DNA of 26,481 nt, taken from Chloroflexota bacterium. Its GTDB lineage: Bacteria > Chloroflexota > Dehalococcoidia > UBA2979. This document shows positions 8,376 through 15,841 of the stretch, one piece after another. Both the position numbers and the translations under genes were made by a program. The notes beneath the pieces were generated by a model. It did no database searches. It saw only the letters and a program-made list of their open reading frames with translations, and was not told the DNA's origin. The stretch's first letter is position 1. Each line of letters opens with the position of its first letter. Location: positions 1 through 26,481 of the forward strand of contig VGPB01000004.1 in NCBI GenBank assembly GCA_016875695.1. Direction: 5' to 3'.

Positions 8376-9149
8376 CTAGAAGCTGCCCCAAGTGTTGGGG
8401 TCTGTGATCACGTCGTTCGCCACCAGGTGGATGTACAGGTCCGTGAGGCCGACGCCGATAAGGCTCGTCCACGCCCACAACCGGTGATGCTCGTTCGCCA
8501 CCGTCACGAACCGCCACGCGCGATGCCGCGCCTGCCGGAAGGTCGAGCAGCTGAAGCAGTTCAATCCCCCCGCGACGAGATGGCGCAACGAGTGGCACCC
8601 GAACGTGTACATCATCAGCAGGAACGCGTTGACCGTGATCAGCACCGAGCCGAGTCCGACGCCAAGCTCGCCGTCGTGCCAGTACGAGCGCAGCGCGCCG
8701 AACCACAAGACCGGCACGAACACCAGCGCCGCGTACAGCGCGAAGCGGTGCAGCTGCTGCAGCACGAGCGGGAAGCGCGACTCGCCGGAGTACGACCCCG
8801 CGGGCTCGCGCACGGCGCACGCCGGCGGGCTCATGAAGTACGCGCGATAGTACGCGCGCCGGTAGTAGTAACAGGTGGTGCGGAACGCGAGCGGCGCCGG
8901 CAAGATGAACAGCGCCGGCGAGAACCAGTCCGGCAGCCAGTCCGGGCGGATCAGCGGCTCGAAGAACGGCGACAGGTACGGCCCCACCTCGAACGCCCAG
9001 TGCTCGCCGAGCAGCGCCGAGACCGTCGAGTACGCGATGAACGCGCCGAGCCCGGTAGCCACGAGCACCGGCTCCAGCCACCAGCGGTCCCGCCGCTGCG
9101 TCTTGCCGTAGCGGCGCTCGCGCGCCAGCGCCCCAGTCGCCTGCGCCAT
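8376..9149 (-). CDS. sdhC: Succinate dehydrogenase membrane subunit, long single-subunit type
   Basis: The 257-residue membrane protein is the only anchor in this sdh operon. It resembles the long anchor subunits of actinobacterial Sdh1-type enzymes rather than the paired small SdhC/SdhD. Hydrophobic spans are visible near 27-47, 78-92, 136-153, 166-184 and 224-244. His134 (QQLHRF), His186/His190 and His221/222 (NEHHRLWAW) are candidate ligands. The segment CHSLRH (185-190) followed by CFSC (198-201) puts two or three Cys next to two His in a loop after a membrane span. Mycobacterial Sdh1 has been reported to hold a membrane-embedded Rieske-like [2Fe-2S] cluster, so this may be a metal-cluster site rather than a heme b site. 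The ATG at 9149 was chosen because upstream in-frame sequence is the NUDIX gene in another frame. First gene of the operon, with its own promoter. Confidence 0.85.
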   Translation of the reverse strand: MAQATGALARERRYGKTQRRDRWWLEPVLVATGLGAFIAYSTVSALLGEHWAFEVGPYLSPFFEPLIRPDWLPDWFSPALFILPAPLAFRTTCYYYRRAYYRAYFMSPPACAVREPAGSYSGESRFPLVLQQLHRFALYAALVFVPVLWFGALRSYWHDGELGVGLGSVLITVNAFLLMMYTFGCHSLRHLVAGGLNCFSCSTFRQARHRAWRFVTVANEHHRLWAWTSLIGVGLTDLYIHLVANDVITDPNTWGSF

Positions 9150-9209
9150 CCCGACCCCTGCCTGCGCTCGCCGCCCGCCCCGGCGCGGGCCCGTCCCGTT
9201 GCTACCGTG

Positions 9210-9238
9210 ACTATTCGCCGCGCGCCCAGCACGGTCAA
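9210..9238 (-). promoter_or_regulatory. Promoter of sdhCAB
   Basis: On the minus strand, TTGACC (9238-9233) and AATAGT (9215-9210) are separated by exactly 17 bases, a good housekeeping-type promoter, about 60 bases before the sdhC ATG. The -35 box includes the TGA stop of the upstream NUDIX gene. Confidence 0.55.
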
Positions 9239-9801
9239 GGGCGCGCGGCAGCGTTTCCCGGCCCGCGCAGCCAGCGCTCGTACAGCAGCGCCGCCACCAC
9301 GCTCTTCGCGTCGCAGATACGGCCCGCCTCGATCGCGGCGAGCACCTCGTCGAACGCGTACGCGACCGGCGCCGAGATGCGCTCATCGGCGTCGTGCGGC
9401 AGCGGATCGGCGCGCAAGCCGCGCGCCACAAAGTAGTGGATGAACTCAGTGCAAAACCCCGGCGCCATCCAAATCCCGCCGAGCCGCTCCAGCGACGCGG
9501 CCGCGAAGCCCGTCTCCTCCCGCAGCTCGCGGTGCGCGGTCAACTCGGGCGCCTCGCCAGGCTCGAGCGTGCCCGCCGGAATCTCCAGCAGCACCCCGCC
9601 TGTCGGCAGGCGGTACTGCTCGATGAGCAGCCAGCGCCCCGCGTCGTCCAGCGCCACGATCGCGACCGCGCCGGGGTGCTCCACCACGGCACACGCGTGC
9701 TCGGCGCCGTCCGCGAAGCGAAAGCGCTGCTCCGACACGTCAAACACCGACGAGCGGTACACGACGCGGCGGCCGAGGATCTCGGCACCGTCCACCGTCA
9801 T
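9235..9801 (-). CDS. NUDIX hydrolase, ADP-ribose pyrophosphatase-like
   Basis: The 188-residue protein has a full Nudix box at 77-99: Gly77, Glu83, then REL-REETGF with the metal-binding glutamates. Such enzymes split nucleoside diphosphates linked to another moiety. The layout of an N-terminal beta domain, the conserved IEQYRLP at 60-66 and IPAGTLEPGE before the box matches ADP-ribose pyrophosphatases (NudF-like), which give AMP and ribose 5-phosphate. The exact substrate cannot be told from the sequence. It is 13 bases after a GNAT gene and further downstream of NAD kinase, so a role in clearing ADP-ribose from NAD turnover would fit. Confidence 0.85.
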   Translation of the reverse strand: MTVDGAEILGRRVVYRSSVFDVSEQRFRFADGAEHACAVVEHPGAVAIVALDDAGRWLLIEQYRLPTGGVLLEIPAGTLEPGEAPELTAHRELREETGFAAASLERLGGIWMAPGFCTEFIHYFVARGLRADPLPHDADERISAPVAYAFDEVLAAIEAGRICDAKSVVAALLYERWLRGPGNAAARP

Positions 9802-9814
9802 CGGGCGCGTGCGC

Positions 9815-10312
9815 TCACGCTGTCGCGCTCAACTCCAGCGTCATCGCGATCTCGTTGCAGCCGGGGAACTTCGGGCAGCGGTAGCACTCGTTCCACACCT
9901 TACGCGGCAGCGTCATCACGTCGACCTGCCGGAAGCCCAGCCGCTCGAAGAATCCCGGCCGATAGGTGAGCGCGAACAGCCGCGCGAGGCCCAGGCCGCG
10001 CCCCTCCTCGATGCACGCGCGCGTGATCGCACTGCCGTAGCCCGCCGTCTGCCGGTCCTCGCGCACCGCGACCGACTTCAGCTCCGCGAGGTCCGCCCAC
10101 GTGATGTGCAGCGCCCCGCACGCGACCACCTCGTCGCCCTCGCGCACCACGAAAAAGTCGCGCAGGTTCTCGTACACCTCGGCCAGCGTGCGCGGGAGCA
10201 TGTCGCCGCGCGCCGCCCAAAAGTTCACCAGGCGGTGGATCGCCTCCGCGTCGTGCACCGTCGCGCGTACCGCGCGCGCCTCCGCCGCCGCTGCCGTCCG
10301 TGCCTCCACCAT
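9815..10312 (-). CDS. GNAT-family N-acetyltransferase, short ArgA-like
   Basis: The 165-residue protein has the acetyl-CoA site of the GNAT fold (REDRQTAGYGSAI, 84-96, the Q/R-x-x-G-x-G/A loop) and the late block FALTYRPGFFERLGF (113-127). It ends with a Cys-rich tail, ECYRCPKFPGCNE (142-154), with three Cys that could bind metal. This tail and the length match short stand-alone N-acetylglutamate synthases such as mycobacterial Rv2747, which start arginine biosynthesis. No other arginine gene is nearby, so the substrate remains inference. ATG at 10312; it lies 78 bases after nadK and 13 before the NUDIX gene, probably in one transcript. Confidence 0.8.
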   Translation of the reverse strand: MVEARTAAAAEARAVRATVHDAEAIHRLVNFWAARGDMLPRTLAEVYENLRDFFVVREGDEVVACGALHITWADLAELKSVAVREDRQTAGYGSAITRACIEEGRGLGLARLFALTYRPGFFERLGFRQVDVMTLPRKVWNECYRCPKFPGCNEIAMTLELSATA

Positions 10313-10390
10313 CGCCGATCCCTGCTCTCGAGGCCGTCACGCCCACGTGCCGAACGCTCAGGATAGAGCACGCGGCCCACAGGCGTCCCG

Positions 10391-11311
10391 TTATGCGCCT
10401 GCCGGACCGGCCTCGCCGCCGCCGGCGCCCTCCGCGTCCGGCGCGCGGTCGTCGAGCGCGTGGTCGATGCGCAGCCAGCCCAGCCGCCGCGCGAGGTTCG
10501 CGTAGAACTGCCGCTCGTCGCCCAGCCGCAGGAAGCGCGTGGTCTGGGGCGAGCGCGACACCCGCACCAGTGCTCCCGCCTCTACCGCCTGCTCCTGCCC
10601 CCCGTCCGCGAGCAGTACGCACCCCTCGGCGCGCGCGATCTCGAGCTCGATCGCCGCGCTGCCCGGCAGCACGAGCGCGTTGCGGTACGACAGGTGCGGT
10701 GCCACCGCCACCACCACCAGCTCCCCGGCTGCCGGGTGCAGGATCGGCCCGCCCAGCGCGAGCGCGTAGCCCGTCGAGCCCGTCGCCGTGGCGACGACCA
10801 CCGCGTCGGCGCGATACTCGGCGAGCAGCACCCCATCGACGCGCAGGCCGACCGAGACCGTGCGCCCGAGGTGCTGACGCCCGACGACGATGTCGTTGAG
10901 GGCGTGCACAAACGCCCCGCTCGCGCCGAGCCGCGCCTGCACCATCGTGCGCGCCTCGAGGCGCCCCCCGCCGCCGATGATGCGGCGCAGGTCGCGCTCG
11001 GCCTCGGCCTCGGTCGACTCGGCAAGGAAGCCGAGGCGCCCCATGCGCACGCCGAACACCGGCACGCCGGCCGGCGCGGCGATCGCCGAGGCGTGCAGCA
11101 TCGTGCCGTCGCCGCCCACCGCGATCAGCAGCTCCGCCGCGTCGAGCTCCGCGCGGCCGTCCGGCCACGCGAGCGGCAGCCCCCAGCCGTCGTCCGGCAG
11201 CTCGGCGTACGCCGCCAACACGCCCGCCTCGCCGGCGAGCTCCGCGAGCCGCTCCGCGAGCGCCCGCGCCCCCGGCACGGCGCGGTGGTAGCAGACCGCG
11301 ACTCGCCGCAT
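10391..11311 (-). CDS. nadK: NAD kinase
   Basis: The 306-residue cytosolic enzyme phosphorylates NAD to NADP using ATP or polyphosphate. The diagnostic GGDGT is at 66-70, followed by the Asn-Asp pair in HALNDIVVGR and the Gly-rich TATGSTGYALA. The N-terminal half ends in GVRMGRLGFLAE (87-98), where most bacterial relatives have Asn instead of Arg after GV, a possibly lineage-specific change. The C-terminal tail is Gly/Ala/Asp-rich and probably disordered. I start at ATG 11311, which shares one base with the tlyA stop (TGATG). The longer in-frame reading (to 11437) is within tlyA and is rejected. The tlyA-nadK pairing is common in bacteria. Confidence 0.92.
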   Translation of the reverse strand: MRRVAVCYHRAVPGARALAERLAELAGEAGVLAAYAELPDDGWGLPLAWPDGRAELDAAELLIAVGGDGTMLHASAIAAPAGVPVFGVRMGRLGFLAESTEAEAERDLRRIIGGGGRLEARTMVQARLGASGAFVHALNDIVVGRQHLGRTVSVGLRVDGVLLAEYRADAVVVATATGSTGYALALGGPILHPAAGELVVVAVAPHLSYRNALVLPGSAAIELEIARAEGCVLLADGGQEQAVEAGALVRVSRSPQTTRFLRLGDERQFYANLARRLGWLRIDHALDDRAPDAEGAGGGEAGPAGA

Positions 11312-12075
11312 CAGGCCGGCCTGCGCAACCACAGGAAGAACTCGAGGTTGCCCGCCGGCCCGGGCAGCGGGGAGCGATAGACGCCACGCACGCGCAGCCC
11401 GTGCTCGACGGCCCAGCGCGCCACGCGCCCCACGCAAGCCGCCTGCACCGCCGGGTCCCGCACCACCCCGCCGCGCCCCACTTCGGCCCGCCCCGCCTCG
11501 AACTGCGGCTTCACCAGCGCGAGCACGTCGCCGCCCGGGCGCAGCGACGCCACCGCCGCCGGCAACACGAGCGCGAGCGAGATGAACGAGACGTCGATGG
11601 TGACGAGGCCGACCGGCGGGTCGAGCGGCGCGAGCGTGCGCGCGTTCGTCCGCTCGCGCACCTCCACGCGCGGATCAGCGCGCACCGCCACCGCGAGCTG
11701 GCCGTAGCCCACGTCGACGGCGACGACCGACGCGGCCCCGTGCTGCAGCAGGCAGTCCGTAAAGCCCCCGGTCGACGCGCCAATGTCAAGACAGCGCCGC
11801 CCGGGGATAAGCGCTGCGAGCCCCGATCGCACGAGCGCGTCGCGCAGCTTCTCTCCGCTGCGGCTCGCGTAGCGCGGCTGCTCGCGCAGCGCGAGCGCGA
11901 CGCCGGCGTCGACGGAGGCGCCCGCGCGCAGCGCGGGCACGCCGTCGACCAGCACGCTGCGCGCCAGCACGAGCGCGCGCGCGCGCTCGCGCGAGGGCGC
12001 CAAGCCGCGCGCCACGAGCAGCGCATCCAGCCGCTGCCGCGACCTCTGCGACTGCGTCTGTGCGCGTGCGGCCAT
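11311..12075 (-). CDS. tlyA: TlyA-family rRNA 2'-O-methyltransferase
   Basis: The 254-residue protein combines an S4 RNA-binding domain (about 15-75, with RLDALLVARGLAPSRERA) and an FtsJ/RrmJ-type methyltransferase domain. The SAM loop is LDIGASTGGFTDCLL (96-110). Lys76 (SGEKL), Asp161 (TIDVSFISL) and Lys189 (LVKPQFE) match the K-D-K part of the catalytic set. Members methylate ribose 2'-OH in 16S and/or 23S rRNA at the subunit interface, and the loss of TlyA gives capreomycin resistance in mycobacteria; they were formerly called hemolysin A. It overlaps nadK by one base and starts 55 bases after the end of clpX. Confidence 0.92.
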   Translation of the reverse strand: MAARAQTQSQRSRQRLDALLVARGLAPSRERARALVLARSVLVDGVPALRAGASVDAGVALALREQPRYASRSGEKLRDALVRSGLAALIPGRRCLDIGASTGGFTDCLLQHGAASVVAVDVGYGQLAVAVRADPRVEVRERTNARTLAPLDPPVGLVTIDVSFISLALVLPAAVASLRPGGDVLALVKPQFEAGRAEVGRGGVVRDPAVQAACVGRVARWAVEHGLRVRGVYRSPLPGPAGNLEFFLWLRRPA

Positions 12076-12130
12076 CAGTCGGCTCTCTTGGGCGGGCGTC
12101 CCGCATCACGCGCCGGCGAGGCGCGGCGCG

Positions 12131-13426
12131 CTACGCGGACTCCTGGATGTCCTCGCCCGCGCCGAGCTCCTGCCCGGATTCCGCGAGCAACACCGGCCGC
12201 TTGCCCCGCAGCACGCAGTCCGCCGAGACCACGCACTTGCGGATCTCGGGCCGCGAGGGCGCCTCGTACATCACGTCCAGCAGCAGCTCTTCCATCACGG
12301 TGCGCAGGCCGCGCGCACCCGTCTTCTGCCCGATCGCCGTCTCCGCGATCGCGCGCAGCGCGTCGTCCGTGAACACCAGCTCCACGCCGTCGATCGCGAA
12401 CAGCCGCTGGAACTGCTTCGCGACCGCGTTCTTCGGCTGCGTCAGGATCGCCATCATCGTCGCCACGTCCAGCGGGTCGAGCGTCGACACCATCGGCAGG
12501 CGCCCGACGAACTCCGGGATCAGCCCGAACTGCAGCAGGTCGTCGTGCGACACATCGCGCAGCACCGCCGCGCGGTCCGCGTCGGAGAGCCGCCCCGGCT
12601 GCCCGAACCCGAGCGAGCGCACGCCCGCGCCGGTGCGCTTGCCGACGATCCGCTCCAGCCCCTCGAACGCCCCGCCCACGATGAACAGGATGTTCGAGGT
12701 GTTGATCTGGATGAAGTCCTGGTGCGGGTGCTTGCGTCCGCCCTGCGGCGGCACGCTCGCGACCGTGCCCTCAATGATCTTCAGCAGCGCCTGCTGCACG
12801 CCTTCCCCGGACACGTCGCGCGTGATCGACGGGTTGTCGGTCTTGCGTGCGATCTTGTCGATCTCGTCGATGTAGACGATCCCGCGCTCCGCCTTCTGGA
12901 TGTCGAACTCGGCCGCCTGGATCAGGTGTAGCAGGATGTTCTCGACGTCCTCGCCCACGTACCCCGCCTCGGTCAGCGCGGTCGCGTCGGCGATCGAGAA
13001 CGGCACGTCGAGGATGCGCGCGAGCGTCCGCGCGAACGCCGTCTTGCCGGTGCCGGTCGGCCCGATCAGCAGGATGTTCGACTTCTCGAGGTCAATATCG
13101 GCCTGCTGTGGCCCGTCGATGCGCTTGTAGTGGTTGTACACCGCCACCGAGAGCACGCGCTTCGTGCGCTCCTGCCCCACGATGTACTCGTCGAGCTGCT
13201 GCACCAGCTCCTGCGGCGTGCGCAACCGGGGCGTCGCGCCCTTCTGCTGGCCCTTGCCGGCGGCCTGCGTCTCCTCGCTGATGATCTCCTGGCACAGCTC
13301 CACGCACTCATCGCAGATGTAGACGGCGCCGGGCCCAGCGATCAGGCGCTTCACCTGGTCCTGGTTCTTTCCGCAGAACGAGCAGTGGTACTGCACGCGG
13401 CTGCCGCGCACCGTCGTGTTCGCCAT
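12131..13426 (-). CDS. clpX: ATP-dependent Clp protease ATP-binding subunit ClpX
   Basis: The 431-residue AAA+ unfoldase feeds substrates to ClpP. The N-terminal zinc-binding domain has Cys15, 18, 38 and 41. The Walker A motif is GPTGTGKT (122-129) and Walker B is YIDEID (185-190). A GGRKHPHQD segment is the conserved pore-2/RKH region, and the LGFGQPG segment corresponds to the IGF-type loop that docks on ClpP. The ATG at 13426 gives the usual MANTT-like start and family length; an in-frame extension to 13468 adds only basic noise. It follows clpP by 67 bases on the same strand and is the last gene of tig-clpP-clpX. The 55-base gap to tlyA suggests read-through is possible. Confidence 0.97.
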   Translation of the reverse strand: MANTTVRGSRVQYHCSFCGKNQDQVKRLIAGPGAVYICDECVELCQEIISEETQAAGKGQQKGATPRLRTPQELVQQLDEYIVGQERTKRVLSVAVYNHYKRIDGPQQADIDLEKSNILLIGPTGTGKTAFARTLARILDVPFSIADATALTEAGYVGEDVENILLHLIQAAEFDIQKAERGIVYIDEIDKIARKTDNPSITRDVSGEGVQQALLKIIEGTVASVPPQGGRKHPHQDFIQINTSNILFIVGGAFEGLERIVGKRTGAGVRSLGFGQPGRLSDADRAAVLRDVSHDDLLQFGLIPEFVGRLPMVSTLDPLDVATMMAILTQPKNAVAKQFQRLFAIDGVELVFTDDALRAIAETAIGQKTGARGLRTVMEELLLDVMYEAPSRPEIRKCVVSADCVLRGKRPVLLAESGQELGAGEDIQESA

Positions 13427-13493
13427 CGGACCCCGGCCCCCTGACCTCGTCCGCGCGCTGGGGCGCACGGCGCGACCACGCTACCGCATTCCG

Positions 13494-14105
13494 CTACCGC
13501 GCGATCGCCTCCACCGGCGGCCGCGCGAGGATCTCGTCCACGAACCCGTAGTCCTTGGCCTGGTCCGCGCTCATGTAGAAGTCACGGTCGAAGTCGCGCT
13601 GGATGCGCTCCATCGGCTGCCCGGTCTGCCGCGACAGGATGCCGCGGATGATCTCGTTGTTGCGCAAGATCTCCCGCGCCGCGATCTCGATGTCCGACGC
13701 CTGCCCGCGCGCTCCGCCCAGTGCCTGGTGCATGTGCACCGTCGCGTTCGGGAGCGCGTAGCGCTTCCCGCGCGCCCCGGAACACAGCAGCACCGACGCC
13801 ATCGAGGCCGTCGACCCCACCGCGATCGTCGAGACATCGGGCTTAATCAGGTTCATCGTGTCGTAGATCGCCAGCCCGGCCGTGATCACCCCGCCCGGCG
13901 AGTGGACGTACATGTGGATGTCCCGATCCGGGTCCTCGCGCTCGAGGTAGAGCAGCTGTGCCACGATGATGTTCGCGATCTGATCCTCGATGGGCGTCCC
14001 TAGGAAGACGATCCGTTCCTTCAGCAGTAGCGAGTAGATGTCGTACGCCCGCTCACCGCGCGCGGTCGTCTCAATGACCATCGGCACGATATTCTCGGCC
14101 TGCAT
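13494..14105 (-). CDS. clpP: ATP-dependent Clp protease proteolytic subunit ClpP
   Basis: The 203-residue serine protease forms the tetradecameric chamber of ClpXP. The catalytic triad is Ser101 in GSTASMASVL, His126 in TVHMHQALGG and Asp175 in FDRDFYMSAD. MYVHSPGGVITAG (65-77) is the oxyanion/substrate-groove segment. The ATG at 14105 is preceded by GAGGGGGAGAGGG and gives MQAENIVPMVIE, a normal start; ATGs at 14132 and 14123 lie in or before that ribosome site and are less likely. It sits between tig and clpX, the classical order. One clpP copy is seen in the window. Confidence 0.96.
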   Translation of the reverse strand: MQAENIVPMVIETTARGERAYDIYSLLLKERIVFLGTPIEDQIANIIVAQLLYLEREDPDRDIHMYVHSPGGVITAGLAIYDTMNLIKPDVSTIAVGSTASMASVLLCSGARGKRYALPNATVHMHQALGGARGQASDIEIAAREILRNNEIIRGILSRQTGQPMERIQRDFDRDFYMSADQAKDYGFVDEILARPPVEAIAR

Positions 14106-14222
14106 CCCTCTCCCCCTCGGCATCGTCCCCACTCCACGCGTCCCTGCGCCCCCGACCGGGGCACCGATGTTCGATCCTGCGGCCCCCCGCCTACGGCCGG
14201 GAACCGCCGCCCCTCACCTCGC

Positions 14223-15731
14223 TTAGCCCTCCGCAGGCGCCTCGCTCGCTCCGGGCTCTCCCGAGTCGGCCCCCGCCGACCCGCCCCCTTCCGCCTCGCC
14301 GGACCCGGCTTCGGCCACGTCGCGCTCGGCCTCGTCCGCCTCGCCGTCCTGCGCACGCGCGCCGCGGCGCCGGCGGCTGCCGCGGGGCCGCTCGACCTCC
14401 CCGTCGCCGCCCTCCAGTTGCGCGACGATCTCTACGAGGCGGTCGAGCGTCCGCGTGGTCAACAGCTGGTCCTCCAGCGTCTGCCGCTGCTCCGGCGAGT
14501 CAAAGATGCTGCGCAGCGAGGCGAGCTGCTCCTCCGACGCCCCGGCCCCGGAGGTGAAGCCCCCGGCCACGCGCTCCACCAGCCGGTCCACCTCCGCCTC
14601 GATGTCCTCCGGCGTCACCTCGATGCCTTCAAACTCGGCGAGGCGGTGCAGCACGAGCGCGCGTCGCACCATCAGGTCCGCCTGCGGGCGCAACGTCTCG
14701 CGCAGGTCGATCTCGGTCTGACCGATCGACTCCAGCCACCGCTCCAGCCCCTCGCGCGTGTGCGAGGCGTGATTCGACTGCTGGTCGATGTGCCGCTCCA
14801 CCTCGGTCTCGACCAGCACCTCGGGGTAGTCGATGTCCGCGCTCGCCAGCAGCAGGTCCATCGCCTCCTCGCGGTACGCGGCGTCAGCCTCGAGTTGGAC
14901 GCGCGTCTGCGTGTTCTCCGCCACCCGCGCCCGCAGCTCATCGACGGTGGTCAGGCCCTCATCGTCGAAGGAACGCACGAACGCGTCGTCGAGCTCCGGC
15001 AGCACCTCCTGCTTCACCTCGAGCACCGTCACAGTGTAGTGTGCCTGCTTGCCGGCCAGCTCGCTCGCCTCGTAGTCCTCGGGCAGCGCGAACTCGAACT
15101 CGTGCGGCCCGCCGGCCTCGAGCCCCACCAGCCGTTCGAGGAACCCCGGCAACGAGACGACGCCGCCTTCCGTCACGCGGAACTCCGCGCCCTCCTCGAC
15201 GTGCGGCTGCGCCTGCCCCTCGACGCTCACCATGACGTCGCAGCGCACCGCGTCGCCCCAGGCGATCGGCCGGTCCACCGGGTCGAGCGTCGCGTAGCGC
15301 CGTCGCACGCCCTCCAGCGCCTCCTCCACCTGCTGCTGCGTCGCCGTCGCGGGCTCGCGCGGCACGCGCAGCGCCTGGTAGTCAGCCAGATTCACCGTGG
15401 GCCGCACCGGCACGGTCGCCGCGACCACCAGCGGCTCTGTCGATTTCAGCTCGAACGAGGGCCGGCCGATCGCCTCGATGGACTCCCTGGTCACGGCCTC
15501 CTGGTACACGTCCGGCAGCAGTTGCTCCAGCGCCTCCTGGAGCAGCGCCGGCCGCCCGAGCGTGCGCTCCACGATCTGGCGCGGGGCCTTTCCCGGCCGG
15601 AACCCGGGGATGCGCACACGCTGCGAGAGCCGGCGCACGGCCTTGTCCATGTGCGCCTCGAGGCGATCCGCCTCGACCTCGATCTCGAGCGCGACCAGCG
15701 AGCGTGGCAGGCGTTCCGTCGTGACCGGCAA
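14223..15731 (-). CDS. tig: Trigger factor with extended acidic C-terminal tail
   Basis: The 502-residue ribosome-associated chaperone and prolyl isomerase binds the nascent chain at the exit tunnel. The ribosome-binding loop GFRPGKAP is at 43-50 (usual GFRKGKVP). The FKBP-like domain is about 155-245, with EGAEFRVTEGG and PGFLERLVGL. The helical C-terminal domain follows to about 439. Residues 440-502 are an added tail: a short Arg patch (RGSRRRRGAR), then Glu/Ala/Gly/Ser-rich sequence ending APAEG, probably disordered. The start codon appears to be TTG (15731); no ATG or GTG lies in frame between the upstream region and the conserved N-terminus. First gene of tig-clpP-clpX, with a promoter 55 bases upstream. 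Confidence 0.93.
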   Translation of the reverse strand: MPVTTERLPRSLVALEIEVEADRLEAHMDKAVRRLSQRVRIPGFRPGKAPRQIVERTLGRPALLQEALEQLLPDVYQEAVTRESIEAIGRPSFELKSTEPLVVAATVPVRPTVNLADYQALRVPREPATATQQQVEEALEGVRRRYATLDPVDRPIAWGDAVRCDVMVSVEGQAQPHVEEGAEFRVTEGGVVSLPGFLERLVGLEAGGPHEFEFALPEDYEASELAGKQAHYTVTVLEVKQEVLPELDDAFVRSFDDEGLTTVDELRARVAENTQTRVQLEADAAYREEAMDLLLASADIDYPEVLVETEVERHIDQQSNHASHTREGLERWLESIGQTEIDLRETLRPQADLMVRRALVLHRLAEFEGIEVTPEDIEAEVDRLVERVAGGFTSGAGASEEQLASLRSIFDSPEQRQTLEDQLLTTRTLDRLVEIVAQLEGGDGEVERPRGSRRRRGARAQDGEADEAERDVAEAGSGEAEGGGSAGADSGEPGASEAPAEG

Positions 15732-15783
15732 GTGATGTCCCGTTCTAACGGCTCTCGCGAATCGCCCGGAGGCGTGCGGAAAT

Positions 15784-15803
15784 TGAGTATAGCACGCTAC
15801 TCA
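15784..15803 (-). promoter_or_regulatory. Promoter and overlapping dyad for tig-clpP-clpX
   Basis: On the minus strand, TGCTATACT (15794-15786) is an extended -10 box; no clear -35 is seen at 17 bases. The -10 lies in an inverted repeat, TGAGTA (15784-15789), eight bases, TACTCA (15798-15803). The half sites resemble those of the HspR HAIR operator (CTTGAGT-N7-ACTCAAG), but the spacing differs. Regulation by a heat-shock repressor is possible but unproven. Confidence 0.5.
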
Positions 15804-15830
15804 TTTCGCCCCCGCCCGTCACAAACCCGC

Positions 15831-15840
15831 CCTTAAGGGT
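15831..15840 (-). terminator. CCCTTAAGGG palindrome just after the permease gene
   Basis: A perfect 10-base palindrome lies about two bases past the stop of the second permease gene and is followed (minus strand) by CGGGTTTGTGA. It could form a short hairpin ending the transporter transcript. It is weak, with only a three-T run. Confidence 0.25.
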
Positions 15841-15841
15841 G

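Noticed and set aside
15784..15803. CIRCE element for HrcA at the tig promoter
   Set aside because: CIRCE is TTAGCACTC-N9-GAGTGCTAA; the dyad here has opposite half-site order and does not match.
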